NCBI GenBank assembly: GCA_029204225.1
Contig: CM055103.1
Coordinates: forward strand, 46,098,611-46,162,610
Source of the DNA: Diphasiastrum complanatum
Taxonomy: Eukaryota; Streptophyta; Lycopodiopsida; Lycopodiales; Lycopodiaceae
Length of the DNA stretch: 64,000 bases
Reading direction: 5' to 3'
Shown here one piece after another: positions 55,168-64,000 of the stretch. Each line of letters starts with the position of its first letter. Position 1 is the stretch's first letter. Both the position numbers and the translations under genes were made by a program. The notes beneath the pieces were generated by a model that saw only the letters and a program-made list of their open reading frames with translations, did not search any database and had not been told where the DNA came from.

Positions 55168-55250
55168 GGGATCGGCTCAGTTGGTTAGGTTGACATCCAA
55201 AATTTCTTTTGTCCTAGGTTTGAACCTCCCCTTGAAACCAAGAAACATAT
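55168..55250 (+). repeat. tRNA-derived SINE-like fragment
   Basis: GGGATCGGCTCAGTTGG contains an A-box-like segment, and AGGTTTGAACCTCC 46 bases further on contains a B-box-like segment. The spacing fits a tRNA-derived SINE head. No tail or target duplication was identified. Confidence 0.5.
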
Positions 55251-56145
55251 GATTGTAGAGCATTGAGATTATACAAGGCTACTTTTGAAAAAAAATGTAC
55301 AGAAAGCTAGAGGAAAAACAATAAATTACGGGGGCTGTTTTTCACAAGTAGAAATGATTGCAAATAACTTAATATTCGAGCATACAGACTTTTACATTGT
55401 AAAATTGGTAGTCAACTTCTTTGTGCTAAATAATTACTTTAATGCCAATGGAGGAATGCAGATACTTTAATTACTTTAACACTTTAATAACTTTAACACA
55501 TCACATAATTAACACAATGGAGGAATGCAATATACTAATAGTACAAAACTCATTGGACTAATAAAGTTCACTGCCAAAATATATTAATAACAAGTTAACT
55601 AAGCTGATCTAGGTATCTAAGCTAAGAGCTACTCAATTATTAGCCAGTTCGCAAATAATGCGGCCCACCCACTTTTATGTTTGAGGATATGGAATTTGAG
55701 AGAGGGATGGAGGGCCAAGTAAGGACCGTAGGACTCATAAATGATCAATAAATTATGCATACTAGTGCAAACCCTTGGTGCCAAAGTATGTAGTGCAAAT
55801 GACAATTAATACATGCTCATTGTGCATCTAAATTTCTATCTCCATATGCATGGTATTTGACCTACAACCTTTATGAGCTATCCAAAGTCTTGTATCCTTT
55901 TGTTGTAAGTCTAGTGCTACATTTACCTCGTAATCCCTTAAAAAAGTAGTTTCACATGGCCTATTAGCGTTCTTATTGTAGTATAAAAAAATTATGCTTT
56001 TTTATTTTTCCTACTATTGTATGTTGTTGTCAATCTATTCTTTTCTTGGAAAGGTTGATTAGTTTGAAAAAGATATATGTGCATCATTCACAAGAATTTT
56101 GATTTACCACATTTCGAACCCACTATTTTAATCTCAATGACAATT

Positions 56146-56148
<3 letters not shown>
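55251..56148. other. Unassigned AT-rich sequence
   Basis: No gene recognised. ACTTTAAT motifs repeat near 55437-55497. Confidence 0.5.
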
Positions 56149-56226
<78 letters not shown>

Positions 56227-56312
56227 CACACACACACACACATTTACATGTCTATTTATACGCACACACACACACACACACGTGTGTGTGTTTGTATATA
56301 CATGTGTGTGTA
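56149..56312. repeat. (TC)n followed by (CA)n/(GT)n microsatellite
   Basis: TC run 56149-56223, CA runs to about 56281, then alternating GT and CA blocks. Confidence 0.95.
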
Positions 56313-56544
56313 CACACACACACGCACATATACATATGCGTGTTTGTATATACACATGCATATGTTACTAGTAGGAACAAAGCTCATCCACAACTTTGCA
56401 AGATGATCTTATTGCTTATAGGAGCTTTAGTTATTCATAGTTCTCAGTTTGTGTTTCTTTGGTTTGTGTGAGAGAAGATTTTATGTTGCCTTACCTCAAC
56501 TTGGTCAAATATGAAAAAAGTGAAGTGAAATAGTCATGGTTGGA

Positions 56545-57180
56545 ATTTGCCTCTAGAGTTGCTAAATGATGTGCAATCTAATCAACAACAAGTTTCTAAT
56601 TTGGTGCATTGACAAAAGGCAAAACATATTCATTGTTGAGAATAGGATAGATAATTCCAGCTTCTAGATATTTGTCTTATTCGTCCTTCACCAATAATGA
56701 ATCTTTGGGGTTGATATTGCCTCTATGGGATTGGTATCACATTCTCCTTCAGATCAATTTGATGCTATCCATATTTTTTCGAATAATTTAAGTCATCCAT
56801 TGACCAAGCAAATACATCTTGGTATTCAAACAATAGATCAATGTATTGTCGAATTTCTTCTTTCGATAAATACTTCGATAGTCGTAGTGTGTTATTTGGA
56901 CCAATTGATACAAGAATAGTATCATTAGGATTTATCATTATTTCAATTGTATTGTTGAAGTTATATCCTTGTAATTCTCATGGTGTAGGCTCTCTTCTGG
57001 TAATAACAGAAGATCCTTCTTTGTAGTGGGTTTTTTTCCTTGCCTATCCTCAACCCAAGATCTAATCAATCTAGCATCAAGGAGATGGAAGTTAGAGTTG
57101 TCACGCGTAGATTCGTTCCCATGAGAGCGATAGTGTAGTTCAGATTTCAGCATGAATGGAAGATTCACATCTAACTGTAA
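56545..57180 (-). pseudogene. Ty3/Gypsy fragment: end of protease linker and start of RT
   Basis: Minus-strand reading gives LSKYLSKEEIRQYIDLLFEYQDVFAWS (about 56790-56890, shown in parts: EYQDVFAWSMDDL), then HQIDLKENVIPI and QRQYQPQR. After a frame change comes KYLEAGIIYPILNNEYVLPF (about 56590-56650). This is the conserved entry into Gypsy RT. Several stops (for example near 56770 and 56720). The upstream part to 57180 is less certain. No RT active site is present. Confidence 0.72.
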
Positions 57181-57529
57181 CATCCATTAACCCTAAGCAT
57201 TAACACTACATCCACTAACACTAGATCCACAATGAAGATAGCTTACTCTTTCTCTCTCTCCCTTTCTCCCTCATAAAAGTATAAAAATATGCAATCCCCA
57301 ATAAAAATCAAATCCAACAATTAGCAAAACACAAATGAAACATGAGAGATGGAGAAAAAGTGAAGAGAGCAAGGACATTCATGAATCCATTTCACAAGAG
57401 AACCAATCTGCTTTATTGAAATGAAGATATGTACATGTGTAGGGACTCGAGTTGGTCCCTTTTTATAGTAGAGAGGAGGACCCTGGCCTCTGAATCCTAT
57501 TGGTCCATTTCCTGGATCTCATGGTTATT
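57181..57529. other. Unassigned sequence beside the Copia-5 gag
   Basis: No gene recognised. A CTCTCTC-rich stretch lies near 57250-57270. Confidence 0.4.
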
Positions 57530-58267
57530 GTGCTTGCAATACTTGCAAAACATCTTCATCTTCGACGAATGTGGAGATTGTTCTTGACTTTGAGTCTGTT
57601 TTTGATTCGATGTAGACTACTTGGAGTTTTTCTGCTTCTGTCGTTTCTAGCCCTTGTTGACATATAGAGCATGAGACGAAGAAGTAGACAAAGTGTCTTG
57701 ACTTCTTCGATTATTTTCTTGTAGCAACATAGTGATAACTCTGGTAAGAATTAAATCTTAGTGTGTTGTGATGATCGTCACCCAGTTCTCGTATGTAGAG
57801 GGCAAGCTTGAAAGCAATGTCATAATTGCGTCTTGATCGTCTATGACTGATCCGACAATGGTCATCTGTTGGAAGAGATTCTTAAACTGGTTAATATGAT
57901 TATGAAAAGAATCACCATTTGACATCTTGAGTGTGAAGAATTTCCTTTGTAGGTGTAACTTAGTAGTTACGTCTCTCACATCATATAGTGAGCTCAGGAT
58001 GTCCCAAACTTCTTTTGAAGTTTTAGGTTCAGCTATGTGGCCAATTTATATATTCAATATATTGAGGATAATAAGCGTGAAAGCTCTACCATCCTTCAAT
58101 TTCCATTTTAAGTCCTTTGTGTCGTCTTCAGATTTCACTTCAATACCTGTAACAACATCCCATAACTTGTTGGCGATTAGCAAGGTCTTCATCTTAAATT
58201 TCCACAAATGATAATTGAATCCATTCAGCTTGTCTACTATAAGACCAGCTTTAGTTTGAGAATCCAT
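57530..58267 (-). pseudogene. Copia-5 gag (UBN2 type) on the minus strand
   Basis: ATG 58265-58267 opens MDSQTKAGLIVDKLNGFNYHL, then WKFKMKTLLIANKLWDVV, the standard Copia gag start. After a stop near 58047, EPKTSKEVWDIL and LHLQRKFFTLKMSNGDSF follow, then LLSSLPSTYENWV (about 57795-57835). A degenerate zinc knuckle, CKYCKHNNHEIQEM, is near 57530-57570; its last Cys is lost. No protease or pol follows. A PBS-like sequence upstream supports an element 5' end. Confidence 0.78.
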
Positions 58268-58589
58268 CTGGAACTTAGTCTGACGACGTTAAAAGAGATA
58301 TTGTGATGTGCTACAATTAGAAATTAATTCTCTGATACTGAAAGGATGAAAGGAACTGAAGAATAAACTGATAGCATGAAAGATATCAAGTATAAGAGCT
58401 TGCGCTTTGATATAGTAGTAGGCCTTGAAAGAGATCACAGTCTGATACCGTGATGGTTCAGATAAAGAAGTAGTGATCTAGCACTAATACTATGATAGTA
58501 TGCTCTGAGACCATGTAGGTAATGTAGAACAACTGATAAGATAGATCTTGATTCTACTCACAAAGCGCGCAATTTACTTGACAAAGGAT
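58268..58589 (-). other. Copia-5 leader with PBS-like sequence
   Basis: The complement of GCTCTGAGACCA (58502-58513) is TGGTCTCAGAGC, one base from the Copia PBS. An LTR would be expected to the right of it, but its far end is not clear. Confidence 0.5.
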
Positions 58590-59060
58590 AAGAAATGAAC
58601 GCGAACTCGAAACATTTTTATTCGTGATCAACCTCGAAGGATTCGTGAACTTTGTCTTGCAGTCAACTCAAAAGATTCGTGAAATTGTTTCTTGTAGAAG
58701 CTCGTGGCTTTCTTGTTCAAGCTCGAAAGATTCGTGAACAGAATCTTGTTGCGAAATATTTTGTTTCTTGTTCAAGCTCAAAAGATTCGTGAACAGAATC
58801 TTGTTGAGAAATATTTTGTTTCTTGTTCAAACCTCAGATGTCACAAAATTGTCGCGAACAATTCGTGAAATCTTCTAAACTATTCTTCAAGCACACCTAT
58901 CGCAAAACTATCTCAAACAATTCGTGAAATATTCTAGATTTCTTCTTCAAACTCAAGAACTATCATCTGTCGCAAACAATTCGCGAAAGACGAAAATGTC
59001 GCGCAGAGACAAGTGTCGCAAATAATTCGCAAAATACGAAGCTGAGACGAAGAGATGGAC
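58590..59060. repeat. Cluster of ATTCGTGAA/TTCGCGAA motifs with a duplicated block
   Basis: More than ten ATTCGTGAA, AATTCGCGAA or TCGCAAA variants, including a 65-70 bp block duplicated near 58705-58765 and 58766-58830. Confidence 0.75.
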
Positions 59061-59138
59061 TATCACGAATAATTCGTGAACAAAATTTATTCAAGCTTGG
59101 AAACAGAGCGTCTATTTGAATATCAATCGTTGTAATTT

Positions 59139-59491
59139 GTTAGATATCTACTGTTACAGCATTGTGGCCAAAAGACCTGGCTTGTAGCAATATAAATACA
59201 TGTGCACTACTCATTGAAAAATAATTCAATCAGAGACACAACAGCGAGATAAGACAACAAGAGACATATACTGATTCAGATTCAGAGTTATAAAAATTCG
59301 CTTTTGATCAATAGTTTCTTATTGTCTTAAGTTGTCTCTTAATTTCACATATAATTTTCGCACGCAAATTCAATCTTCGTTCTATTAGTACATAGATTAG
59401 ATAAAGACCCGATTGAAGACACTAATAAAGTTTGAATTATTTGAACTTTAATCGTGTTCTCTGTGGAAGAACAATTAATATTTCTCCTACA
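59139..59491 (+). repeat. Copia-6 5' LTR (candidate)
   Basis: TGTTAGATATC to TTTCTCCTACA, adjoining the PBS after one base. The left border rests on the TG only. Confidence 0.6.
59191..59198 (+). promoter_or_regulatory. TATA box in the Copia-6 LTR
   Basis: TATAAATA, about 300 bases before the PBS, as expected for a Pol II promoter in U3. Confidence 0.6.
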
Positions 59492-59492
59492 T

Positions 59493-59504
59493 TGGTATCA
59501 GAGC
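59493..59504 (+). other. Primer-binding site of Copia-6
   Basis: TGGTATCAGAGC, two bases after the LTR end candidate. Confidence 0.9.
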
Positions 59505-59606
59505 ATACTGAATTAAAGTTGATATAGTGGTATCTTCGCATCCCTCTCAACATTCTTCATACATCCATCAGTAAGCCGCTATTTGGAGGTTATTTAAAAT
59601 TAAAAG

Positions 59607-61485
59607 ATGTCATCTATCATCAATATTCAAGCTAAGATCACTACAATCTTGGACCCAAAAGGTTCAAACTACTTGATTGGAAATTAAAGACTTCACTCTT
59701 GTTGAAGGGCAAAGGTCTATGGCAATGGGTAGAACCAATTGGGGAGAAGCCAGAAGCTACTCCTGACAAAGAACTTCGAGAATGGAGTTTAAAAAATGAC
59801 AAAGCTATAGCAATTATTGCGTCTTCAGTGCATGACAATATAATGCTAGATCTTACATCAATTTTGAACACAAAGGATTTATGGGATGAATTGCAAATCA
59901 AGAATGAGACTCGATCTCGTGGAAGACCAATTAACTTACCTATAGTGGGACGACAAAGACCTAAACACATTCATGCGAAAGATTAAAGATCTGTTTATTT
60001 CCTTGCAGAATTCTGGTGCAAAAAATACAATTTCTAAGGAAAAACAACTTAGTTATTTTCTTCGTACTCTACCTAGGTCATTCCACACAACTCGAACCTT
60101 GTTGGCGAAAGATGCGACAATGACACTTCAAAAGGCAATAGACGGAGTGAAGGAGGAAATAGAAACTCGTGAACGCTATGACAACAATGGTGATTCAGAA
60201 AATGCTCTATTTACTCAGAAGAATAAATCTTCTAAGAAGTCTAAGTTTAAGAGGGAGTTGTCAAAGAAGAATGAGTTTAAGACTAATGAACAACAATCTA
60301 GAAAACAACAGAAGAATTCTGGTGATAAGAAGATCTGCAACAGATGTAGAAGATAAGGTCACACAGAAGAAAAGTGTTGGCTAAATCCAAAAATTGAATG
60401 CATTCATTGTCATAAACGGGGTCATGTAGCAGTAGACTTTTATCAAAATCCCAGAAACAAAAAGGAGCAAAATCGAAGCGAACCTTCAAATTCAAACTAT
60501 GTCGAAGACAAAGTAGAATGCTCCAGAGCAGCAGAAGACAGGGCAACAAGGAACTTAGCAGCTTATGTTAATATTGATCTATGTTGTTCATCGAATTCAA
60601 TTCGAGAAGTAGTATTTGATTCGGGAGCCACCTCACATTTTGTTTCCTCGAAACAAATTTTGTCTGAGTACAAGAAGACGAACTATTCAAGATTTATTAT
60701 ACTTGGAGACAATTCTAAACACATGGTTGATGGAACTGGCGTACTATGGCTGGACACGAATTAGGGAGACAAGAAACTGGAGGAAGTTCTCTATGTCCCT
60801 ACTCTTGATAAAGATCTTCTATCCGTAGCTAAGATAGTCGATACATGCATGTCAGTAATCTTCTCGAAGAACTCTTGTAAACTGTTCAAGGAAGATTCTG
60901 ATAACCTGGTTGCTAAAGGCAACAGAGGAGGAAATTTATATCACCTGAATCTTCGAACAAGTCAATCAAACTTAGGAATCGACAGATGTACTGTGGCACA
61001 AGTGGCTATGTCACATGAACATGGAAGCCTTGTACCAAGCCAACAAAAGTCAGAAAATTCAAGGGGTCGAAATCAAAAGTAAAGATATTCGAACTACCTG
61101 TGAATCTTGTCTTAAAGACAAGATGACTAGAACACCTTTCAATAAGGATGTTTATAAAGCAACTAAGGTACTTGAAATTATGCATTCAGATATTTGTGGA
61201 CCATTCGGAGTATTGTCGTTGGGTGATGCAAAGTACTTCATTATGTTTATTGATGACTTCAGCAAGTTCATTGTAGTATACTTTTTCGTACTAAATCTGA
61301 AGCTTTCGAGAAACTCGTTGAGTATACGAATGGAACTGAGAAGCAGACATGCAATAAGTTGAAGCAAATTCGCACAGATCGTGGAGGTGAGTACATGTTC
61401 GTAAAAAAATTATGAAGCAAATGTTCTAGAAAGATTAGAAGAACCAGATAGTTTTGAAGAAGACGATCCACATGTCAATCTTCAA
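59607..61485 (+). pseudogene. Copia-6 gag, protease and partial integrase
   Basis: ATG 59607 opens MSSIINIQAKITTILDP; with one base shift it reads LLLKGKGLWQWVEPIG (about 59697-59745). Gag continues as SSVHDNIMLDLTSI and, after another shift, LSYFLRTLPRSFHTTR (about 60050-60095). The knuckle CNRCRR-stop-GHTEEKCW (about 60340-60380) and a second CxxC motif, CIHCHKRGHVA, follow. Protease: VVFDSGATSHFVSS (about 60611-60650), LGDNSKHMVDGTG. Pre-integrase: DLLSVAKIVD. Integrase: TCESCLKDKMTRTPF (about 61098-61140), HSDICGPFG, YFIMFIDDFSKFIVVYF (about 61233-61285) and, after a shift, IRTDRGGEYMF (about 61367-61400). It ends there. Multiple stops and shifts. Confidence 0.85.
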
Positions 61486-61664
61486 TGAGCATTTGTTCAA
61501 GCCATCGGCCTCAACATTTGTACCTCTTGATTTGCAAGATGTCCTAAGCATTCATCAACAGCTAGGATAGATGATTCATAAAATGATGGAGGAAAAAGTA
61601 GCAAAAAAGTACTGAAGTGAACTATAACGTAGTCTGTGTCAGACAAGGCAAAGGAAGAGCTCCA

Positions 61665-61935
61665 TTTTGAATGTGACAGTTGATGATAATCGAAGACTTT
61701 GGGCAAGTCGAGTCGACTGGCTTGCTCTTGAGAGGATGTCGTTGTCGATGACTTTGGTGACTTCGAAGTTGGATAAGTTGATGATGTGGTCTTCGATGTC
61801 AATGGAGATGTGCCAAGACTTCGATGACTTTGAAGTCAGAGAAGTCGATGACGTGAACTTCGAAGTTGATGGAGTTTGTTGACAGGATGTCGATGACTTT
61901 GAAGTCAAAGACTTCGATGTTGATCATGCTTCTGC
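61665..61935. repeat. Degenerate GAAGT(C/T)GATGAC/CTTCGA repeat tract
   Basis: Iterated GATGACTTTGAAGTC, ACTTCGAAGTTGATG and CTTCGATG, about 18-30 bp apart. AACTTCGAAGTT is palindromic. Confidence 0.7.
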
Positions 61936-63439
61936 TTTAGTTGATTAATTGCACAGACATTGGACTTTTGAGACTAAGGCTGCATTCATTGTGGAGAGAG
62001 CTTATATATTTACATAGTATACTTGTGCTCATGAATCGAATTTGGGTGAGTCGGAGTGAAGCTTAATTCCAACGATAAAGGTTTCAAAGGGTTTTTTGGT
62101 CTTGCTTAAGCAAGAGAAACTATGTGAATGTTTTACTCTCTCTCTCTCTGCATCTTCGGGATGTTGATCTGACTATCCTTTGGTTGGGGTAGTACCAAAC
62201 CTTTACCTTTTATTTATGATTCATCAGCTAACAAAGGTCTTTTTTTATGATCAGTCCTCAGGTTGGTTTCAAGATGTCGTCACCTTAGGTTATGGGGAGC
62301 CCCTTCCTCCACCTAACCATTTTTTCAGACTTTGATATGGTGCATAAAAAAGACTGTTACTTTATATAATTTTATTAATGGTACTGATTGGGCTACATGT
62401 CTTGCTGCTAAACCTGAAGATAGGGTCCTTTGTCTTGTTGATCTTTTTGGTAATATTGCTGCTATTGCGGAAAAAAAAAATTGGAAGAGAAAACGTTTTT
62501 TAATTCACACATTAGAAAAATCTTTGAATGTCTAGAAAAAGAAAATGGTTCTGCCTCTTCTGGGATTGCCACTCCTACTATTCTTACTACACCTTTATCT
62601 CCACACCCACTTGTTTTTGTTGAGGATCTTGATGAGGATAGCACATCAACGGCTGGAACAATTCGCCCAGGAGATTTGTGACATTGGTGACCTCTCTGCT
62701 TATGAATTTTGCCAATCCAAAAGTTACCAAATCTCTCTGTCGCACAATTGAAATCAAACTCGCCCTCACGTCCTTCAAACTCTGGAGCCTCCCCACTGTG
62801 AATTTCCTTGCTCTTATACCTATTGAACTCTGGACCTTGCCACCTGTGAAAGTACTATACTTTAGGACCATAATTGGATCTACAAAAGATCCACAAGAGT
62901 GATTGGATGCTTGCTTAACAATCTATCAAAAAACTAGACACAAAAAAGTTGATCTAGATTGGCAATTTGACAAACAACAAGCATTAACAATCAAAAGCAT
63001 TGATAAACATTGAAATTCGGGCCCACACGTGTGTACTACAGGCTGTAGTACTGACTTCAACCTGAGAAACAAGTAGAAATTGATTTGGTCTCATTTGGAT
63101 CACAAAAACTCAATGTACATAGTGAACTAGCTTGAGATTGCCAATGAGCTCCAAAAATTTTCTATCTTCTCACTATGGAGAGAGGGAATACATAGCAAAT
63201 TCGACTTCCTTCTTGAAGTTAGGTGGATTTCCAACATGTAATAAGGAAGTTAACTCACTCTCCTTGACCTAAAATGAAACCCTAGTCTATTTCCTAGAGT
63301 TATGCTTGGTAGGTAGTTAGTTGGTCAAATTTTCACCTTAAACTTAGGTGTAGGTCCTATAAAGTAGGGATGACCACCAAATAGACATGACCAACTCTCT
63401 TGACTTGACCTAATCTACATTAGGATGGGTTTCCCATGT
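61936..63439. other. Unassigned sequence near the window end
   Basis: No gene supported. Open frames at 62332-62535 and 62481-62681 show no recognisable domain. The segment SPHPLVFVEDLDEDS is not diagnostic. Confidence 0.4.
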
Positions 63440-64000
63440 GGCATCATGGCCTCACATGTGTGGGACCCACTTGTGTACACAATTTACACTATTCTACATG
63501 GTTTTTGATCAAGCTAGATTTGCCAATTTTCGGCTATTCTTCACACTCCTCCTCAAATTTAGCTTGATCTATTTACAACTCTCTTCATAGATCAATGAAA
63601 GCTTTTAGAAGTGTCTAAAAAATCCAGCTACAAAGAAGGAACTTTTGAGACTCCAATAGAGAATGATGTCCATGAAGGATCTTTCACCACCTCTTAGAGG
63701 ATCCCTTACAAGATGTTCCATAAATGTGTCTATATACATGTAGCACACTTCAAAACTAAACATCATGCCAAGCCATGGATTCCAAGGCATTTTGTGCACT
63801 TGAAGATACATCAATTAAAATATTAAGTGCATAAATAATGTTGCCAAAGACAACTTGTCTTGCTTGATCCATATGATTGAGCCTAGATGGCTCCATCTTG
63901 ATACTCAAGGTTCTTCTTGGAGTCCTCGGGTCTTAAGCTTGCTCCTCCACTTGACTTGACTCCAAACCATAAATGAATTGAATAAGGTGTTGATTTAAAG
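63440..64000 (-). other. Possible 3' end of a minus-strand LTR retroelement
   Basis: At 63540-63560 the + strand reads TTCTTCACA followed by CTCCTCCTCAAATTTAGC. In minus sense this is a GAGGAGGAG polypurine tract followed by TGTGAAGAA, as at a 3' LTR start. No pol coding was recognised to its right and no LTR partner is visible, so this is weak. Confidence 0.3.

Larger units (their letters stand above)
59139..61490 (+). mobile_element. Copia-6, 5' half of an element (truncated in integrase)
   Basis: A 5' LTR candidate (59139-59491) with TATA box, PBS at 59493, gag, protease and the beginning of integrase follow in order on the + strand. Sequence diverges from Copia after about 61410. No 3' LTR was found. 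Confidence 0.78.

Noticed and set aside
59139-59491. The TTTCTCCTACA/TTGGTATC border as proof of a full Copia-6 element
   Set aside because: Only the 5' half is visible; no 3' LTR or target duplication could be found, so the LTR is marked as a candidate.

Overview
This is a plant nuclear window dominated by transposable elements. The only host gene I can support is an SBP-box (SQUAMOSA promoter-binding protein-like, SPL) transcription factor on the + strand. Three exons are visible: 3216-3706, 18777-18910 and 33015-33617. Their splice phases match exactly, and the conserved CSR|FH intron position inside the SBP zinc-finger domain is kept. The introns are very large (15.1 kb, 14.1 kb and more than 30 kb) and are filled with nested elements. 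The C-terminal exons probably lie beyond the window. Giant repeat-filled introns, long (GA)n tracts and TTTAGGG-type telomere-like repeats point to a land plant with a large genome (a fern or gymnosperm would fit). The species cannot be fixed from the sequence.

Intron 1 (3707-18776) holds a decayed Copia pol fragment (4575-6186) and a nest: a Copia element with 144-bp LTRs (7167 to about 17.5 kb) is split by a multi-exon hAT transposon (about 9340-15950), which is itself interrupted by a 404-bp TRIM-like element (12750-13153). Intron 2 (18911-33014) holds a truncated hAT (about 19755-22431), a doubly truncated Copia (22432-25631), and a Ty3/Gypsy element with intact LTRs and an ACAAT target duplication (25855-29003) inserted into an older Gypsy gag fragment. 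Downstream of exon 3 are a third hAT (about 34160-42841) split by a nearly complete Copia (34980-39928, TSD GGTTG), several tandem-repeat fields, a 417-aa open frame of unknown function (47602-48855), Gypsy, LINE and Copia remnants, and a MITE-like palindrome.

The most unusual system is the family with 144-bp LTRs. Every one of its five LTR copies carries a 73-nt tRNA-like sequence with near-perfect Pol III A and B boxes, an acceptor stem and a T arm. A Met-type primer-binding site directly abuts the LTR and a G-rich polypurine tract precedes the 3' LTR. The same LTRs bound both a coding Copia element and a 404-bp LTR-116 bp-LTR derivative. This resembles Cassandra TRIMs, which carry 5S rRNA in their LTRs, but here the captured sequence is tRNA-like. 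The consensus 404-bp unit has no TTTT run, so Pol III read-through of the whole element is conceivable.

Nearly all transposon reading frames carry stops, frameshifts or deletions, so they are annotated as pseudogenes. Element edges without target-site duplications are approximate.
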